A DNA stretch of 64,000 bases from Haloparvum alkalitolerans (GTDB lineage: Archaea > Halobacteriota > Halobacteria > Halobacteriales > Haloferacaceae): the NCBI RefSeq assembly GCF_050122995.1, contig NZ_JBNLIA010000001.1, positions 248,001 through 312,000 on the forward strand, read 5' to 3'. Shown here in pieces: positions 52,222 through 60,896 of the stretch. Each line of letters opens with the position of its first letter. Positions within the stretch are counted from its first letter, which is position 1. The position numbers and the translations under genes were made by a program. The notes under the pieces were generated by a model. That model ran no database searches, was not told where the DNA came from, and saw only the letters and a program-made list of their open reading frames with translations.

Positions 52222-53697
52222 TCAGTAGGACTTCGCGAAGTAGGCCGTCCGCTCGGCCGCCTCGCCGCAGACGCCGCAGGTCTCCTCGTGGTCGGCGTCG
52301 ACGAGGTCGTCCTCGTCCTCGAAGGGGACCATCACGATCTCGGCGGCGATCTGGTCTTTGATCTCCTCCTCGCAGGCCTCGTCGCCGCACCACGGCGTCT
52401 TCACGTAGCCGCCGTGCTGGCCGAGCGTGCCGAGGATGGAGGCGCGGTCGTCGGCCTCGCGCACCTCGCCGTCGAGGTTCTCCTCGGCGGCCGCGTACAG
52501 CTTCCCGTAGATCTCGTCGAAGTGGGACCGCACGGTGTCGGCCACGTCCTCGCGGTCCTCGACCGCGCTCTCGCCGTCGGGGCGGTGGACCAGCGTGAGC
52601 TCCCCGTCCTCGACCTCGTGGGGACCGATCTCGATCCGGAGGGGGACGCCGTTGAGCTCGTGCTCGTTGAACTTGAAGCCGGGATTGCGCTCGTCGCGGT
52701 CGTCGAGTTCGACGCTGACGCCCGCGTCCGCGAGGTCGTCCGCGACGCCCTCGGCGTACTCGAGCACGTCCTCCTTCGTGTCGGCCTGCCAGATGGGGAC
52801 GATCACGACCTGCGTGGGCGCGACGGTGGGCGGGAGCACCAGCCCCTGCTCGTCGGAGTGGGTCATGATCAGCGCGCCGAGACAGCGCCACGAGAGCCCC
52901 CACGAGGTGGTGTGCGCGACGCGTTCCTCCTCGTCCTCGTCCGAGTAGGTGATGTCGAACGCCTCCGCGAACGACTGCCCGAGGTGGTGGGAGGTGCCGC
53001 CCTGCACGGACTTCCCGTCGGGCATCAGCGCCTCGACCGTGGTCGTGGTGTGGGCGCCGGGGAACTTGTCGTGGTCGGGCTTCTGGCCGCGCAGCACGGG
53101 GATGGCGAGCAGGTCCTCGTAGACGGACTCGTACTGGTCGAGCCGCGTCATCGTCTCCTCCCACGCCTCCTCGTGGCTCTCGTGGGCGGTGTGGCCCTCC
53201 TGCCAGAGGAACTCCTTCGTGCGGAAGAACGGCTTCGTCTCCGTGGCCTCCCAGCGCACGACCGAGCACCACTGGTTCACGCGCAGGGGAAGGTCGCGGT
53301 GGCTCCGGATCCACTGGGCCATGTAGGGCGCGATGATGGACTCGGAAGTGGGCCGGACCGCGAGTCGCTCCTCCAGCTCCTCGTGACCGCCCTGGGTCAC
53401 CCACGCCACCTCGGGGTCGAACCCCTCGACGATGTCCTTCTCGCGCTCGAGGTAGGACTCGGGGATGAACATGGGGAAGTAGGCGTTCTGTACGTCGGTC
53501 TCCTTGAACTTCGCGTCGAGGAAGCCCTGGACCGCCTCCCACAGCGCGTAGCCGCGGGGGCGCGTGACGATGAATCCGCTCATCCCCTCGGGACCGTAGT
53601 TCGCGAGGCCCGCCTTCTGTACGACCTCCGCGTACCACTCACCGGTGTTGTGCGACTTGGACTCGGTGATCCCGAGCTCCTGGTCGTCCTCGGTCAT
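52222..53697 (-). CDS. proS: Prolyl-tRNA synthetase (archaeal/eukaryotic type)
   Basis: A 491-residue class II synthetase that charges tRNA-Pro. Motif 2 region: LRVNQWCSVVRWEATETKPFFRTKEFLWQEGHTAH; also VRPTSESIIAPYMAQW. The C-terminus carries two Cys pairs (WCGDEACEEE and CGVCGE) for a zinc site and ends ...AYFAKSY with the terminal Tyr typical of this type. The length is normal for the group without the editing insertion. ATG 53697. Confidence 0.95.
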   Translation of the reverse strand: MTEDDQELGITESKSHNTGEWYAEVVQKAGLANYGPEGMSGFIVTRPRGYALWEAVQGFLDAKFKETDVQNAYFPMFIPESYLEREKDIVEGFDPEVAWVTQGGHEELEERLAVRPTSESIIAPYMAQWIRSHRDLPLRVNQWCSVVRWEATETKPFFRTKEFLWQEGHTAHESHEEAWEETMTRLDQYESVYEDLLAIPVLRGQKPDHDKFPGAHTTTTVEALMPDGKSVQGGTSHHLGQSFAEAFDITYSDEDEEERVAHTTSWGLSWRCLGALIMTHSDEQGLVLPPTVAPTQVVIVPIWQADTKEDVLEYAEGVADDLADAGVSVELDDRDERNPGFKFNEHELNGVPLRIEIGPHEVEDGELTLVHRPDGESAVEDREDVADTVRSHFDEIYGKLYAAAEENLDGEVREADDRASILGTLGQHGGYVKTPWCGDEACEEEIKDQIAAEIVMVPFEDEDDLVDADHEETCGVCGEAAERTAYFAKSY

Positions 53698-53770
53698 TAC
53701 CGGAAAATCCGGCGTGTGGGACGTAAACCCTCCGAAGGCGTGTCACCGACTCCCGGTCTCGGGAGCTCCC

Positions 53771-54844
53771 TCACAGCTCCACCGGTGCGTCTCGCTTCGC
53801 CGCGTCGTAGACCGCCTCGATGGTGGCCACGTCGGCCGCGCCGAAGGCGCCGTCGGCCTCCGGTTCGCGGCCGGCCAGCACGCGGTTGCCGAAGTAGTCG
53901 AACTCCGCGCGCATCTGGTCGACCGCGTCGAAGGCGAACTCCGTACTCGTCGACCCGCGCTGCAGCGCGAGGGTGCGTCGGGGGTCGCCGTAGAACGCGG
54001 GATCGAACCGGATCTCCCCCTCGGTTCCGACGATCCTGAAGCTCCCGGACCGCTGGAGGTTCTGGCTGGCCGCGCAGTCGGCCACGAGGCCGTCGGGGAA
54101 CTCCAGCCGGAAGCTCGCGCGCTCGTCGGGCACGTCCGCGAACGCCGAGTGCTCGCTGGACATCGCCGCCGAGACGCGAACCGGGTCGGCGTCGAGCACG
54201 AACCGCGCGGTGCTGAGGGGGTAGATCCCCAGGTCCGTGACCGAGGTGCCGCGGCCCGCGAGGTCGGGGTCGAGCCGCCACTGGTCGGCGTCGCCGTGGT
54301 CCAGCACCGGCTGCGTCATGTGGCCGCGGACGAGTCCCGGTTCGCCGACGTAGCCCTCGCGGACGAGCTCCCGCGCGAACCGAACCGCGGGGTCCGCGGT
54401 GAGGCGATAGGCGGTCATCAGCGTCACGCCGGCCTCCTCGCAGGCGTCGACCAGCGCGCGGGCGCGCTCCGCGCTCGCCTCGAGCGGTTTCTCACAGAGG
54501 ACGTGCTTGCCCAGGTCCGCGGCCGCGCGGACGTGCGGCAGGTGAAGCGCGTTCGGCGTCGCGACGTAGGCCGCGTCGTACGCCTCGCTGGCGGCGCCCG
54601 CGTGGAACGCCTCGTAGTCCAGCGTCTCCGGCTCGCCCGGGAGCTCCGCGGCGACCGATTCCGCCTTGTCGGCGTGGCCCGAGACCAGCACCGTCGTCTC
54701 GCAGTAGTCGCCGGCCGCGACCGCCGGGATCGCGTGGTTCCGCGTCCAGCCGCCGAGACCGACCATCGCGACCCGGAGCGTCCCCTCGGCGGGGGTCTCC
54801 CAGTCGCGCTCGTCGAAGCGGTCGTACAGCGCGTCGAGGTCCAT
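53771..54844 (-). CDS. gfo6: D-xylose 1-dehydrogenase (NADP+)-like, Gfo/Idh/MocA family
   Basis: A 357-residue Gfo/Idh/MocA oxidoreductase. The start MDLDALYDRFDERDWETP, the NADP fold AMVGLGGWTRNHAIPAV, GKHVLCEKPLEAS with the family Lys, and DQWRLDPDLAGRGTSVTDLGIYPL match haloarchaeal Gfo6 xylose dehydrogenases, the first step of oxidative pentose degradation. No other pentose genes lie nearby, so the in vivo sugar is uncertain. ATG 54844 is chosen by the conserved N-terminus. Confidence 0.85.
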   Translation of the reverse strand: MDLDALYDRFDERDWETPAEGTLRVAMVGLGGWTRNHAIPAVAAGDYCETTVLVSGHADKAESVAAELPGEPETLDYEAFHAGAASEAYDAAYVATPNALHLPHVRAAADLGKHVLCEKPLEASAERARALVDACEEAGVTLMTAYRLTADPAVRFARELVREGYVGEPGLVRGHMTQPVLDHGDADQWRLDPDLAGRGTSVTDLGIYPLSTARFVLDADPVRVSAAMSSEHSAFADVPDERASFRLEFPDGLVADCAASQNLQRSGSFRIVGTEGEIRFDPAFYGDPRRTLALQRGSTSTEFAFDAVDQMRAEFDYFGNRVLAGREPEADGAFGAADVATIEAVYDAAKRDAPVEL

Positions 54845-55071
54845 ACGGAAACGGTGCGGGCCAGCGCAAAAGATGCTGGCGTTGCGGTAGCGGGAGGAGT
54901 CGGACGAGGTCGCCAACCGTGCGAGAGGACGGTCCTGTCGGATCGAGGAACCGAGACGCGGGCGTCCATCGAGGCATCGTTCTCGGGGGTGACGGGGCGC
55001 TGGCCGAGAAGCGCGCCGGACGTGTCCGTGCCGTCCGAACACATATGTGAGCAAAGAACAATGATCGGGGC

Positions 55072-55407
55072 ATGGACGACCGCCCGCACGCGACCGACGC
55101 CAAGAGCATGGACCGGCTGATCGAGCAGCTGGACGAGGAGAAGGTGATCGGGATGCTGGACGCCGAGGGTCGGGCGGCGTCCGGCGCCGAGGCCGACCGC
55201 GTCCAGAAGCGGCTGCTCGAGGACCTCGGGCTGTTCGCGGTCGACCTGGATGACTACGACCTCTCCGACGACCTCGTCAACCGGGTGCGACGGCTGAAGT
55301 ACGTCAACGTCGAGAGCGACGCACGGCGCGAGTACTCCGAGGAGACGGAGCGACGCGTCGCCGAGCGGATGCGCGAGCTGGGGTTCGAGCCCGACGAAGA
55401 CGACTGA
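55072..55407 (+). CDS. Hypothetical acidic helical protein, 111 aa
   Basis: MDDRPHATDAKSMDRLIEQL begins a charged, mostly helical soluble protein (KVIGMLDAEGRAASGAEADRVQKRLLEDLGLF, VNRVRRLKYVNVES, ERRVAERMRELGFEPDEDD). It has no Cys or membrane segment. A CACATATGTG palindrome (55040-55049), which includes a TATA-like ATATGT, lies 23-32 nt before the ATG. No family recognised. A second ATG at codon 13 is possible. Confidence 0.65.
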   Translation: MDDRPHATDAKSMDRLIEQLDEEKVIGMLDAEGRAASGAEADRVQKRLLEDLGLFAVDLDDYDLSDDLVNRVRRLKYVNVESDARREYSEETERRVAERMRELGFEPDEDD

Positions 55408-55450
55408 GAAACGGGACGGCTGGCGGCGGTCGGCGGCGTTCCGTGAGAAA

Positions 55451-55522
55451 GCCGGAGGAGGGATTTGAACCCTCGACCTATTCCTTACGAAGGAATCGCT
55501 CTGCCAGCTGAGCTACTCCGGC
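55451..55522 (-). tRNA. tRNA-Thr (anticodon CGU)
   Basis: The minus strand folds as a 72-nt tRNA: acceptor stem GCCGGAG/CTCCGGC, D arm GCTC...GAGC, anticodon stem ATTCC/GGAAT with loop TTCGTAA, and T arm GAGGG TTCAAAT CCCTC. The anticodon is CGT, reading Thr ACG codons. No intron and no encoded CCA. Confidence 0.97.
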
Positions 55523-55550
55523 GCGACGTACCTCCACGTACCCCGATGAA

Positions 55551-55559
55551 GGAAATAAG
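55551..55559 (-). promoter_or_regulatory. TATA-like box of tRNA-Thr
   Basis: CTTATTTCC on the minus strand, about 30-37 nt before the mature tRNA 5' end, which leaves room for a short leader removed by RNase P. The remaining 200 bp up to trm5 show nothing I can identify. Confidence 0.5.
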
Positions 55560-55758
55560 GGTTCCGGAATCGGGCCACTGCGTCAGGGTGACGCACGCCG
55601 ATTCGTCCGAGCGATCCGGCGACAACGCACCGGCTGTCCCCCGTCGCCGCGACCGCACGAGCGGTCGAGGGCTTCCGGCTGCTGGTGACGATCACGGCAG
55701 CGCACTTTTTGAAACGGAACAGGCCGGCGCCATCGCTTCCCTCGACCGCTACATCGCT

Positions 55759-56754
55759 CTACTTCTCCAGCCGTACGTCCAGACAGACGTTCAGTTCGTG
55801 TGGCGCGTACGACCGGACGACGTGCTCGGTCTCGACGGTCACGTCGTACTCGCCGCCCGCGTCCGCGACCGCCTCCCGGATGGCGCGCGCGCCCGGCCTG
55901 AAGGGGTCGTCCTCGTGCTGGATGTCGTAGTAGTGGATCACGCACGTATCGCCCGCGAGCGTCACGGCCGCGTCCAGAAACTCGTCCGCGGAGTGAGGGA
56001 GGTTCATCACCAGCCGGTCCGCCCAGCCGGCCCACTCGTCGGCGACCTCGCGTACGTCCCCCTGAATCGCGGTGAGCCGGTCCGCGACGCCGTTGCGCTC
56101 GGCGTTCTCCCGCAGGTACGCGACCGCGCGCTCGTTGAGGTCGCAGGCGACGACCTCGGCGCCCTTCGCGGCCATCGGCACCGCGTAGGGGCCGACGCCC
56201 GCGAACATGTCGAACGCGTGCTCGCCGGCGTCGACCTGCTCGGTCACGCGGTGGCGCTCCGTGGCGAGCCGCGGCGAGAAGTACACCTCCGCGATGTCGA
56301 GCAGGAACTCGTGGCCGTACTCGCGGTGGACCGTCTCGGTGCCGTTTCCGGCCAGCACCTCCCACTGCCGGACGCGCAACTCCCCCTCGATCGGCGACGC
56401 ACGGTTGACGACCGTCTCGCAGGGGACGTGCGAGGCCATCACCGCCTCGGCGATCTCCGCGGCGCGCTCGGGGTCGTCCTCGTCGAGGATCACCACGTCG
56501 CCGAGGCGCTCGATGGAGGGCTCGTAGCCGAGGATGTCCGCGGGCGACTCCGGGGACTCCCGAGCCGCCGGTTCGCGCTCGACGACCTCCCCGGCCAGGT
56601 CCGCGGGCACCGCCGCCGGGTCCGTGACGGGGATGTAGATCGTGTCGCCCTCGACGGTGATCTCGTGGTCGCCGTCGAGCGCGTCCGCCTCGGCGAGGCG
56701 GCTCCGGACGGTCTCGCCGCGCTCGCGGGAGACGGCGAGGCAGGGGACACTCAT
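55759..56754 (-). CDS. trm5: tRNA (guanine37-N1)-methyltransferase Trm5
   Basis: A 331-residue class I SAM methyltransferase. Seen: VYFSPRLATERHRV, the SAM-binding AFDMFAGVGPYAVPMAAKGAEVVACDLN, and catalytic-site NLPHSADEFLDAA. It makes m1G37 next to the anticodon, protecting the reading frame. TATA-like CTTTATCC about 26 nt before the ATG. It follows the tRNA-Thr gene on the same strand order but has its own promoter. Confidence 0.93.
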   Translation of the reverse strand: MSVPCLAVSRERGETVRSRLAEADALDGDHEITVEGDTIYIPVTDPAAVPADLAGEVVEREPAARESPESPADILGYEPSIERLGDVVILDEDDPERAAEIAEAVMASHVPCETVVNRASPIEGELRVRQWEVLAGNGTETVHREYGHEFLLDIAEVYFSPRLATERHRVTEQVDAGEHAFDMFAGVGPYAVPMAAKGAEVVACDLNERAVAYLRENAERNGVADRLTAIQGDVREVADEWAGWADRLVMNLPHSADEFLDAAVTLAGDTCVIHYYDIQHEDDPFRPGARAIREAVADAGGEYDVTVETEHVVRSYAPHELNVCLDVRLEK

Positions 56755-56853
56755 CGTCGGGCATCCGCGGCCGCGGGGATAAAGCGTGACGCTTCGCGGA
56801 TCACCGGCGATCGGCCTCGACGGGAGGGTGGGCCTGACGGCCGAGAGTGACGA

Positions 56854-58152
56854 CTAGCCGAACCGGAATCCGCCGACCGGGTTCTCGTCCGCGTCGGCGA
56901 CGACCTCGCCGACCGTTTCCACCACGTCCCCGTCGCCGACCGCCGCACCGTCGAGGGAGCCGCAGTCGACCAGCACTCGACGGGCGGGGGGAACCGTCTC
57001 CGCGACCGCCCGGTTCCCGGCAGCCGGTTCACCGACGACGACGACCGCGTCCGCCCCCTCGGCCCGCTCCGCGGCCGCCTCGCGCGCGTCGTCGTTCACG
57101 CCCGCGAACGCCGGGACGAGGACCGGCTCCGCCCCGACCTCGCGTGCGGTCGCCGCGGCCGCGTCGCCGCTCGGCGCGACGCCGAGGCTCACGGCGTGGC
57201 CGGCCGCCGCGAGCCGTCCCAGAACGGTCGCCGCCCGCGTGCCGGTGCCGACGACGTGAACCCGAGCGGTCGGCGCGCCCTCGCGGAGGTCCGGGAGGGG
57301 GGTCACGCGCGGCGCGCCCGTGGTCGCGTCCTCGGTGACCGCCGCCCGCGCGTCGAACGCCTCGCGGATCGATCCTCGGGTCAACACCTCCTCGGGAGGC
57401 CCGGCCGCGAGCACCGCCCCGTCGGACAACACGACGATCCGGTCGCAGTAGCGCGCCGCCAGGTCGAGGTCGTGGATCGCCGCCAGCGCCGCCTTCCCCT
57501 CGGCGACCAGTTCCGAGACGAGTTCGAGCGTGCGGACGGCGTGGTTCACGTCGAGGCCCGCGGTCGGCTCGTCCAGCAGGAGCGCGGGAGTCGACTGCGC
57601 GAGCGCCCGCGCGAGGAGGACGCGCTGGCGCTCGCCCCCCGACACCGCGGTCACCGGACGGTCCGCGAACTGTGCGACTGCGGTGCGGTCCATCGCCTCC
57701 TCGACGGCCGCGGCGTCAGTCGCGTCCGGTCCCGAGAAGCGGGAGCGGTGCGGGGTCCGGCCCATCTCCACCACCTGCTCGACGGTGAACTCGAAGGAGG
57801 GCGTCGCGTCCTGCGGCACGGAGGCGACGCGCCGCGCGATCTCCTTCGCCGGGAGGCCCGCGACCGTATCGCCGCCCACGGAGGCGGTCCCCGCGTCGAG
57901 GTCGAGCGACCCGCGGAGCGCGCGCAAGAGCGTCGTCTTGCCGGCGCCGTTCGGCCCCACGAGGCCGACGAGTTCCCCGGGTCGGACTTCGAGGTCGACG
58001 CCCGACAGCACCTCGACGCCGCCGAGCGAGACGGTCAGGCCCTCGGCGCCGATGACTGGAGACGCCACGGAGCGGTCGGCGTCGGAGTGGTCGGTACCGG
58101 AGCCGGAGTGGTCGGTGCCGGAGGGGCCGACCTCCCCGTCCGTCCGGCTCAC
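56854..58152 (-). CDS. btuD: Cobalamin ABC transporter ATP-binding protein with C-terminal extension
   Basis: A 432-residue protein. Residues about 30-280 are a FecE/BtuD-type ATPase: Walker A GLVGPNGAGKTTLL, Q-loop VPQDATPS, signature VSGGERQRVLLARAL, Walker B LLLDEPTAGLD, switch His in AAIHDLDLAARY. The last 150 residues (RVHVVGTGTRAATVLGRLAA; DAVVVVGEPAAG) form an extra Rossmann-like domain of unknown role. GTG 58152 overlaps the btuC stop. An acidic Ser/Asp-rich lead of about 30 residues precedes the ATPase. Confidence 0.88.
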   Translation of the reverse strand: MSRTDGEVGPSGTDHSGSGTDHSDADRSVASPVIGAEGLTVSLGGVEVLSGVDLEVRPGELVGLVGPNGAGKTTLLRALRGSLDLDAGTASVGGDTVAGLPAKEIARRVASVPQDATPSFEFTVEQVVEMGRTPHRSRFSGPDATDAAAVEEAMDRTAVAQFADRPVTAVSGGERQRVLLARALAQSTPALLLDEPTAGLDVNHAVRTLELVSELVAEGKAALAAIHDLDLAARYCDRIVVLSDGAVLAAGPPEEVLTRGSIREAFDARAAVTEDATTGAPRVTPLPDLREGAPTARVHVVGTGTRAATVLGRLAAAGHAVSLGVAPSGDAAAATAREVGAEPVLVPAFAGVNDDAREAAAERAEGADAVVVVGEPAAGNRAVAETVPPARRVLVDCGSLDGAAVGDGDVVETVGEVVADADENPVGGFRFG

Positions 58153-59246
58153 AGCTCGTGCACCTCCCGGCGACGCAGCAGGAACAGGAAGAAGGGCGCG
58201 CCGACCGCGGCCGTGACCACGCCGACGGGGAGTTCCGCGGCGCCGAGCCTCGCGACGGTGTCCGCCGCGACGAGGAACGAGGCGCCCGCGAGCGCGGCGG
58301 TCGGGAGCAGTATCCGGTGGTCCGGGCCGACCACGAGCCGGAGCATGTGCGGGATGATCAGGCCCACGAAGCCGATGACGCCGGTCACCGCCACGCCCGC
58401 GGCGGTGATCAGCGCCGAGACCGACAGCAGGACGAACTTGGTGCGCTCGACCGCGATGCCGAGCCCGCGGGCCTCCTCCTCGCCGAGCAGCAGGACGTTC
58501 AGGTCGCGAGCGTACGCCAGCAGGACCAGAAACAGCAGCGGGACGGCGACGACCGTCACCCGGACCTCGTCCCACGAGGCGTTGCCCAGGTGGCCCATCA
58601 GCCACGCGACGACCTCGCGGAGGTTGTTCTCCGCCTGCAACTGGAGGTAGGAGATGACCGCGCCGAGGAACGTCTGGACCGCGACGCCGGCCAGGAGCAG
58701 GGTGGCGACGGGCGTGTGGCCGTTCCGCGTGGCGATGGCGTAGACGCCGAACGCCGCCAGCAGCGCGCCCGAGAACGCCGCGCCCTGCAGGCCGAAGCCG
58801 AACGGGATCGTCGCCGGGAACACGAGGAACGCGACCGCGCCCGTCGCGGCGCCCGAGGAGACGCCGATGATCGACGGGTCCGCCATCGGGTTCCGGAAGA
58901 ACCCCTGCATCACGGTGCCGGCCGCCGCGAGCCCGAAACCGACGACGGCTCCGAGCAGGATCCGCGGCAGCCGGATGTTCACCACGATCTGTCGGTGGAG
59001 GTCCTCGACCGGGTAGGTGAACACGGGTGCGAAGCCCACGTCGACGCTCGGGACCAGGAGGGGGCCGATCGCGCCGCGAACGCCGAACTCGACGCTCGCG
59101 GGCACCGCGACCCCGTTCAACAGCACCTTCGCCACCTCGACCGGCGGCACGCGAACGGGCCCGAGCGCGGCGCTGGCGGTGACGACGACCGCCAGCAGAC
59201 AGCAGAGCGCGGCCGACCAGCCCGCGGTCCGCGTCAGGGTGCGCAT
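58149..59246 (-). CDS. btuC: Cobalamin-type ABC transporter permease
   Basis: A 365-residue FecCD/BtuC permease with about ten membrane helices. Seen: RLPRILLGAVVGFGLAAAGTVMQGFFRNPMADPSIIGVSSGA, and the ATPase-contact region GVAVTGVIGFVGLIIPHMLRLVVGPDHR. ATG 59246 is chosen because the TATA box at 59272-59279 predicts transcription starting near 59250; the GTG at 59255 would lie upstream of that. Coupled to btuD by a GTGA overlap. Confidence 0.92.
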   Translation of the reverse strand: MRTLTRTAGWSAALCCLLAVVVTASAALGPVRVPPVEVAKVLLNGVAVPASVEFGVRGAIGPLLVPSVDVGFAPVFTYPVEDLHRQIVVNIRLPRILLGAVVGFGLAAAGTVMQGFFRNPMADPSIIGVSSGAATGAVAFLVFPATIPFGFGLQGAAFSGALLAAFGVYAIATRNGHTPVATLLLAGVAVQTFLGAVISYLQLQAENNLREVVAWLMGHLGNASWDEVRVTVVAVPLLFLVLLAYARDLNVLLLGEEEARGLGIAVERTKFVLLSVSALITAAGVAVTGVIGFVGLIIPHMLRLVVGPDHRILLPTAALAGASFLVAADTVARLGAAELPVGVVTAAVGAPFFLFLLRRREVHEL

Positions 59247-59271
59247 CTCGTTCACAACCCGGCTTGCGTTA

Positions 59272-59286
59272 GATAAATACTTATTG
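59272..59286. promoter_or_regulatory. Back-to-back TATA boxes of the btuCD and btuF transcripts
   Basis: Minus strand TATTTATC (59272-59279) serves btuC, about 26-33 nt from its ATG. Plus strand ACTTATTG (59278-59285) serves btuF, 24-31 nt from its ATG at 59309. The two boxes touch, so the divergent promoters probably compete or are regulated together. Confidence 0.65.
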
Positions 59287-59308
59287 GACTATCCGCGTTT
59301 GATAGACG

Positions 59309-60436
59309 ATGCGTGACAGACTGGTGCTGGTGACGGCGCTGCTCGTCGCGACCGCCGCGCTCGGCGGATTCGCGGCGCCCGCGGCGGCCCAGCCCGACGC
59401 GACCTACGAGACGTGCGAGTTCCCGGTCACGATGACGGACGCGACCGGCGAGGAGATAACCCTGGAAGAACCGCCCGAGCGCGTGACGACGACGAACCCC
59501 TCGGCGGCCCAGACGATGTGGGAGATCGGCGGCGAGTCGCAGGTCGTCGGCGTGACCCAGTACGCGATGTACCTCGACGGCGCCGACGAGAAGACCGACG
59601 TCTCCGCCGAGCGCGGCGTCGACGTCGAGAAGGTCGCCGGCACGGAGCCGGACCTCGTGCTGGCGCCGAACGCCTCCGCCGGGCAGGTCCAGGCGCTGCG
59701 CGACGCCGGCCTGACCGTCTACCACTTCCCGGAGGCGAAAACCACCGACGACATCGCCCAGAAGACGACCACCATCGGGAAGCTGACCGGCAACTGCGAG
59801 GGCGCCGCCGAGACGAACGCGTGGATGAACGCGAACGTCGACGCGGTCTCGAACGTCACCGCCGACGCCGACCGGCCGCGCGTGCTCTACCCGCTCGGCA
59901 GCGGCTTCGTGGCCGGCGGCGACACGTTCATCAACGCGACGTTCACGCTCGCGGGGACGAACAACACCGCCGCGACGGTCGCGGACGGCTACCCGCAGAT
60001 CTCCGACGAGGTCGTCCTCGAACTCGACCCCGAGTGGATCGTCGTCAACAGCCGCGGCGACTCCGCGCTCGACGAGGAGCCGTACGCCAGCACGACCGCG
60101 GGCGAGGAGGGCAACGCGGTCTACCTGGAGGTCCACTGGCTCAACCAGCCCGCGCCCGCCAGCGTGGTCAACACGATCCACGACATGACCCGGCAGGTCC
60201 ACGGGGACATCTACGACAACTCGACGTACGTGGAACGCTCCGAGGTCTCGGTGGAGGCCGAGGGCGAGGTCGACGACGAGGAGACGGCGGACGCGACGGA
60301 GGCTCCCGCGACGACTGAGGCGCCCGGGACCACCGAGGGCGACACGTCCGGCGACTCCGCGCCCGGCTTCGGCGCGGTCGCCGCGCTCGTCGCCGTCCTC
60401 GGGAGCGCGCTCGCGGCGACTCGCGTCCGGCGATAG
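59309..60436 (+). CDS. btuF: Cobalamin-type substrate-binding protein, PGF-CTERM anchored
   Basis: A 375-residue exported binding protein. A signal peptide (residues 1-28, MRDRLVLVTALLVATAALGG) is followed by the BtuF/FhuD-type fold: PPERVTTTNPSAAQTMWEIGG, GTEPDLVLAPNAS, FPEAKTTDDIAQKTTTIGKL. A Thr/Glu-rich stalk precedes a C-terminal PGFGAVAALVAVLGSALAA segment with basic end, the PGF-CTERM signal for archaeosortase processing and lipid anchoring. Divergent from btuCD; B12 is the likeliest cargo, a siderophore is the alternative. Confidence 0.87.
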   Translation: MRDRLVLVTALLVATAALGGFAAPAAAQPDATYETCEFPVTMTDATGEEITLEEPPERVTTTNPSAAQTMWEIGGESQVVGVTQYAMYLDGADEKTDVSAERGVDVEKVAGTEPDLVLAPNASAGQVQALRDAGLTVYHFPEAKTTDDIAQKTTTIGKLTGNCEGAAETNAWMNANVDAVSNVTADADRPRVLYPLGSGFVAGGDTFINATFTLAGTNNTAATVADGYPQISDEVVLELDPEWIVVNSRGDSALDEEPYASTTAGEEGNAVYLEVHWLNQPAPASVVNTIHDMTRQVHGDIYDNSTYVERSEVSVEAEGEVDDEETADATEAPATTEAPGTTEGDTSGDSAPGFGAVAALVAVLGSALAATRVRR

Positions 60437-60545
60437 CGGCGCGGCCGAAACGCCTCGATCCCCGTCGCCGGCGGCGACGCCCCGCCGCGACGGCGAACCT
60501 GTCGTCCGAATAAAGATTTTTGCCGCCCCCGCGCAGGTACTACGT

Positions 60546-60803
60546 ATGCCGACGCAGACTGGCCTCTCGCACGCGATGGCGGCGGTCGTCGTGCTGCTGG
60601 TCGGGCCCGTGCTCTCCCGACTCATCGAGACGCTCGTCACGACCAGGGACGTGGAGGCGATGATCGAGTCCGCCGCGACCGTCGTGAGCGCGCATCCGAT
60701 CGTGACGCTCGACGCCGGCCTGACCGCGACGGCGCTGTACGTCGCGGCCATCGCGGTGCTGGCGTTCGTGTGGGGCTATGCGTACCACATCAAGCGCCAC
60801 TGA
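60546..60803 (+). CDS. Small membrane protein, 85 aa
   Basis: Two hydrophobic segments: HAMAAVVVLLVGPVLSRLI near the start and TATALYVAAIAVLAFVWGYAY at the end, with a basic tail HIKRH. A TATA-like ATAAAGATTTTT stretch lies 25-36 nt upstream. It may be a short accessory membrane protein of the nearby Trk genes, but nothing directly shows this. Confidence 0.65.
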   Translation: MPTQTGLSHAMAAVVVLLVGPVLSRLIETLVTTRDVEAMIESAATVVSAHPIVTLDAGLTATALYVAAIAVLAFVWGYAYHIKRH

Positions 60804-60896
60804 CCGTGTGCCGGCGGGACCGGCGGCCAGTGAGCCGAGCGAGAGCGCCCTCAACCGATCGGGACGCTTATCCGAATTCCTGTTACAGTGCGGACC

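Noticed and set aside
55451..55522. Intron or integrated element at tRNA-Thr
   Set aside because: The tRNA is continuous, and no second copy of its 3' end or integrase gene is seen nearby.
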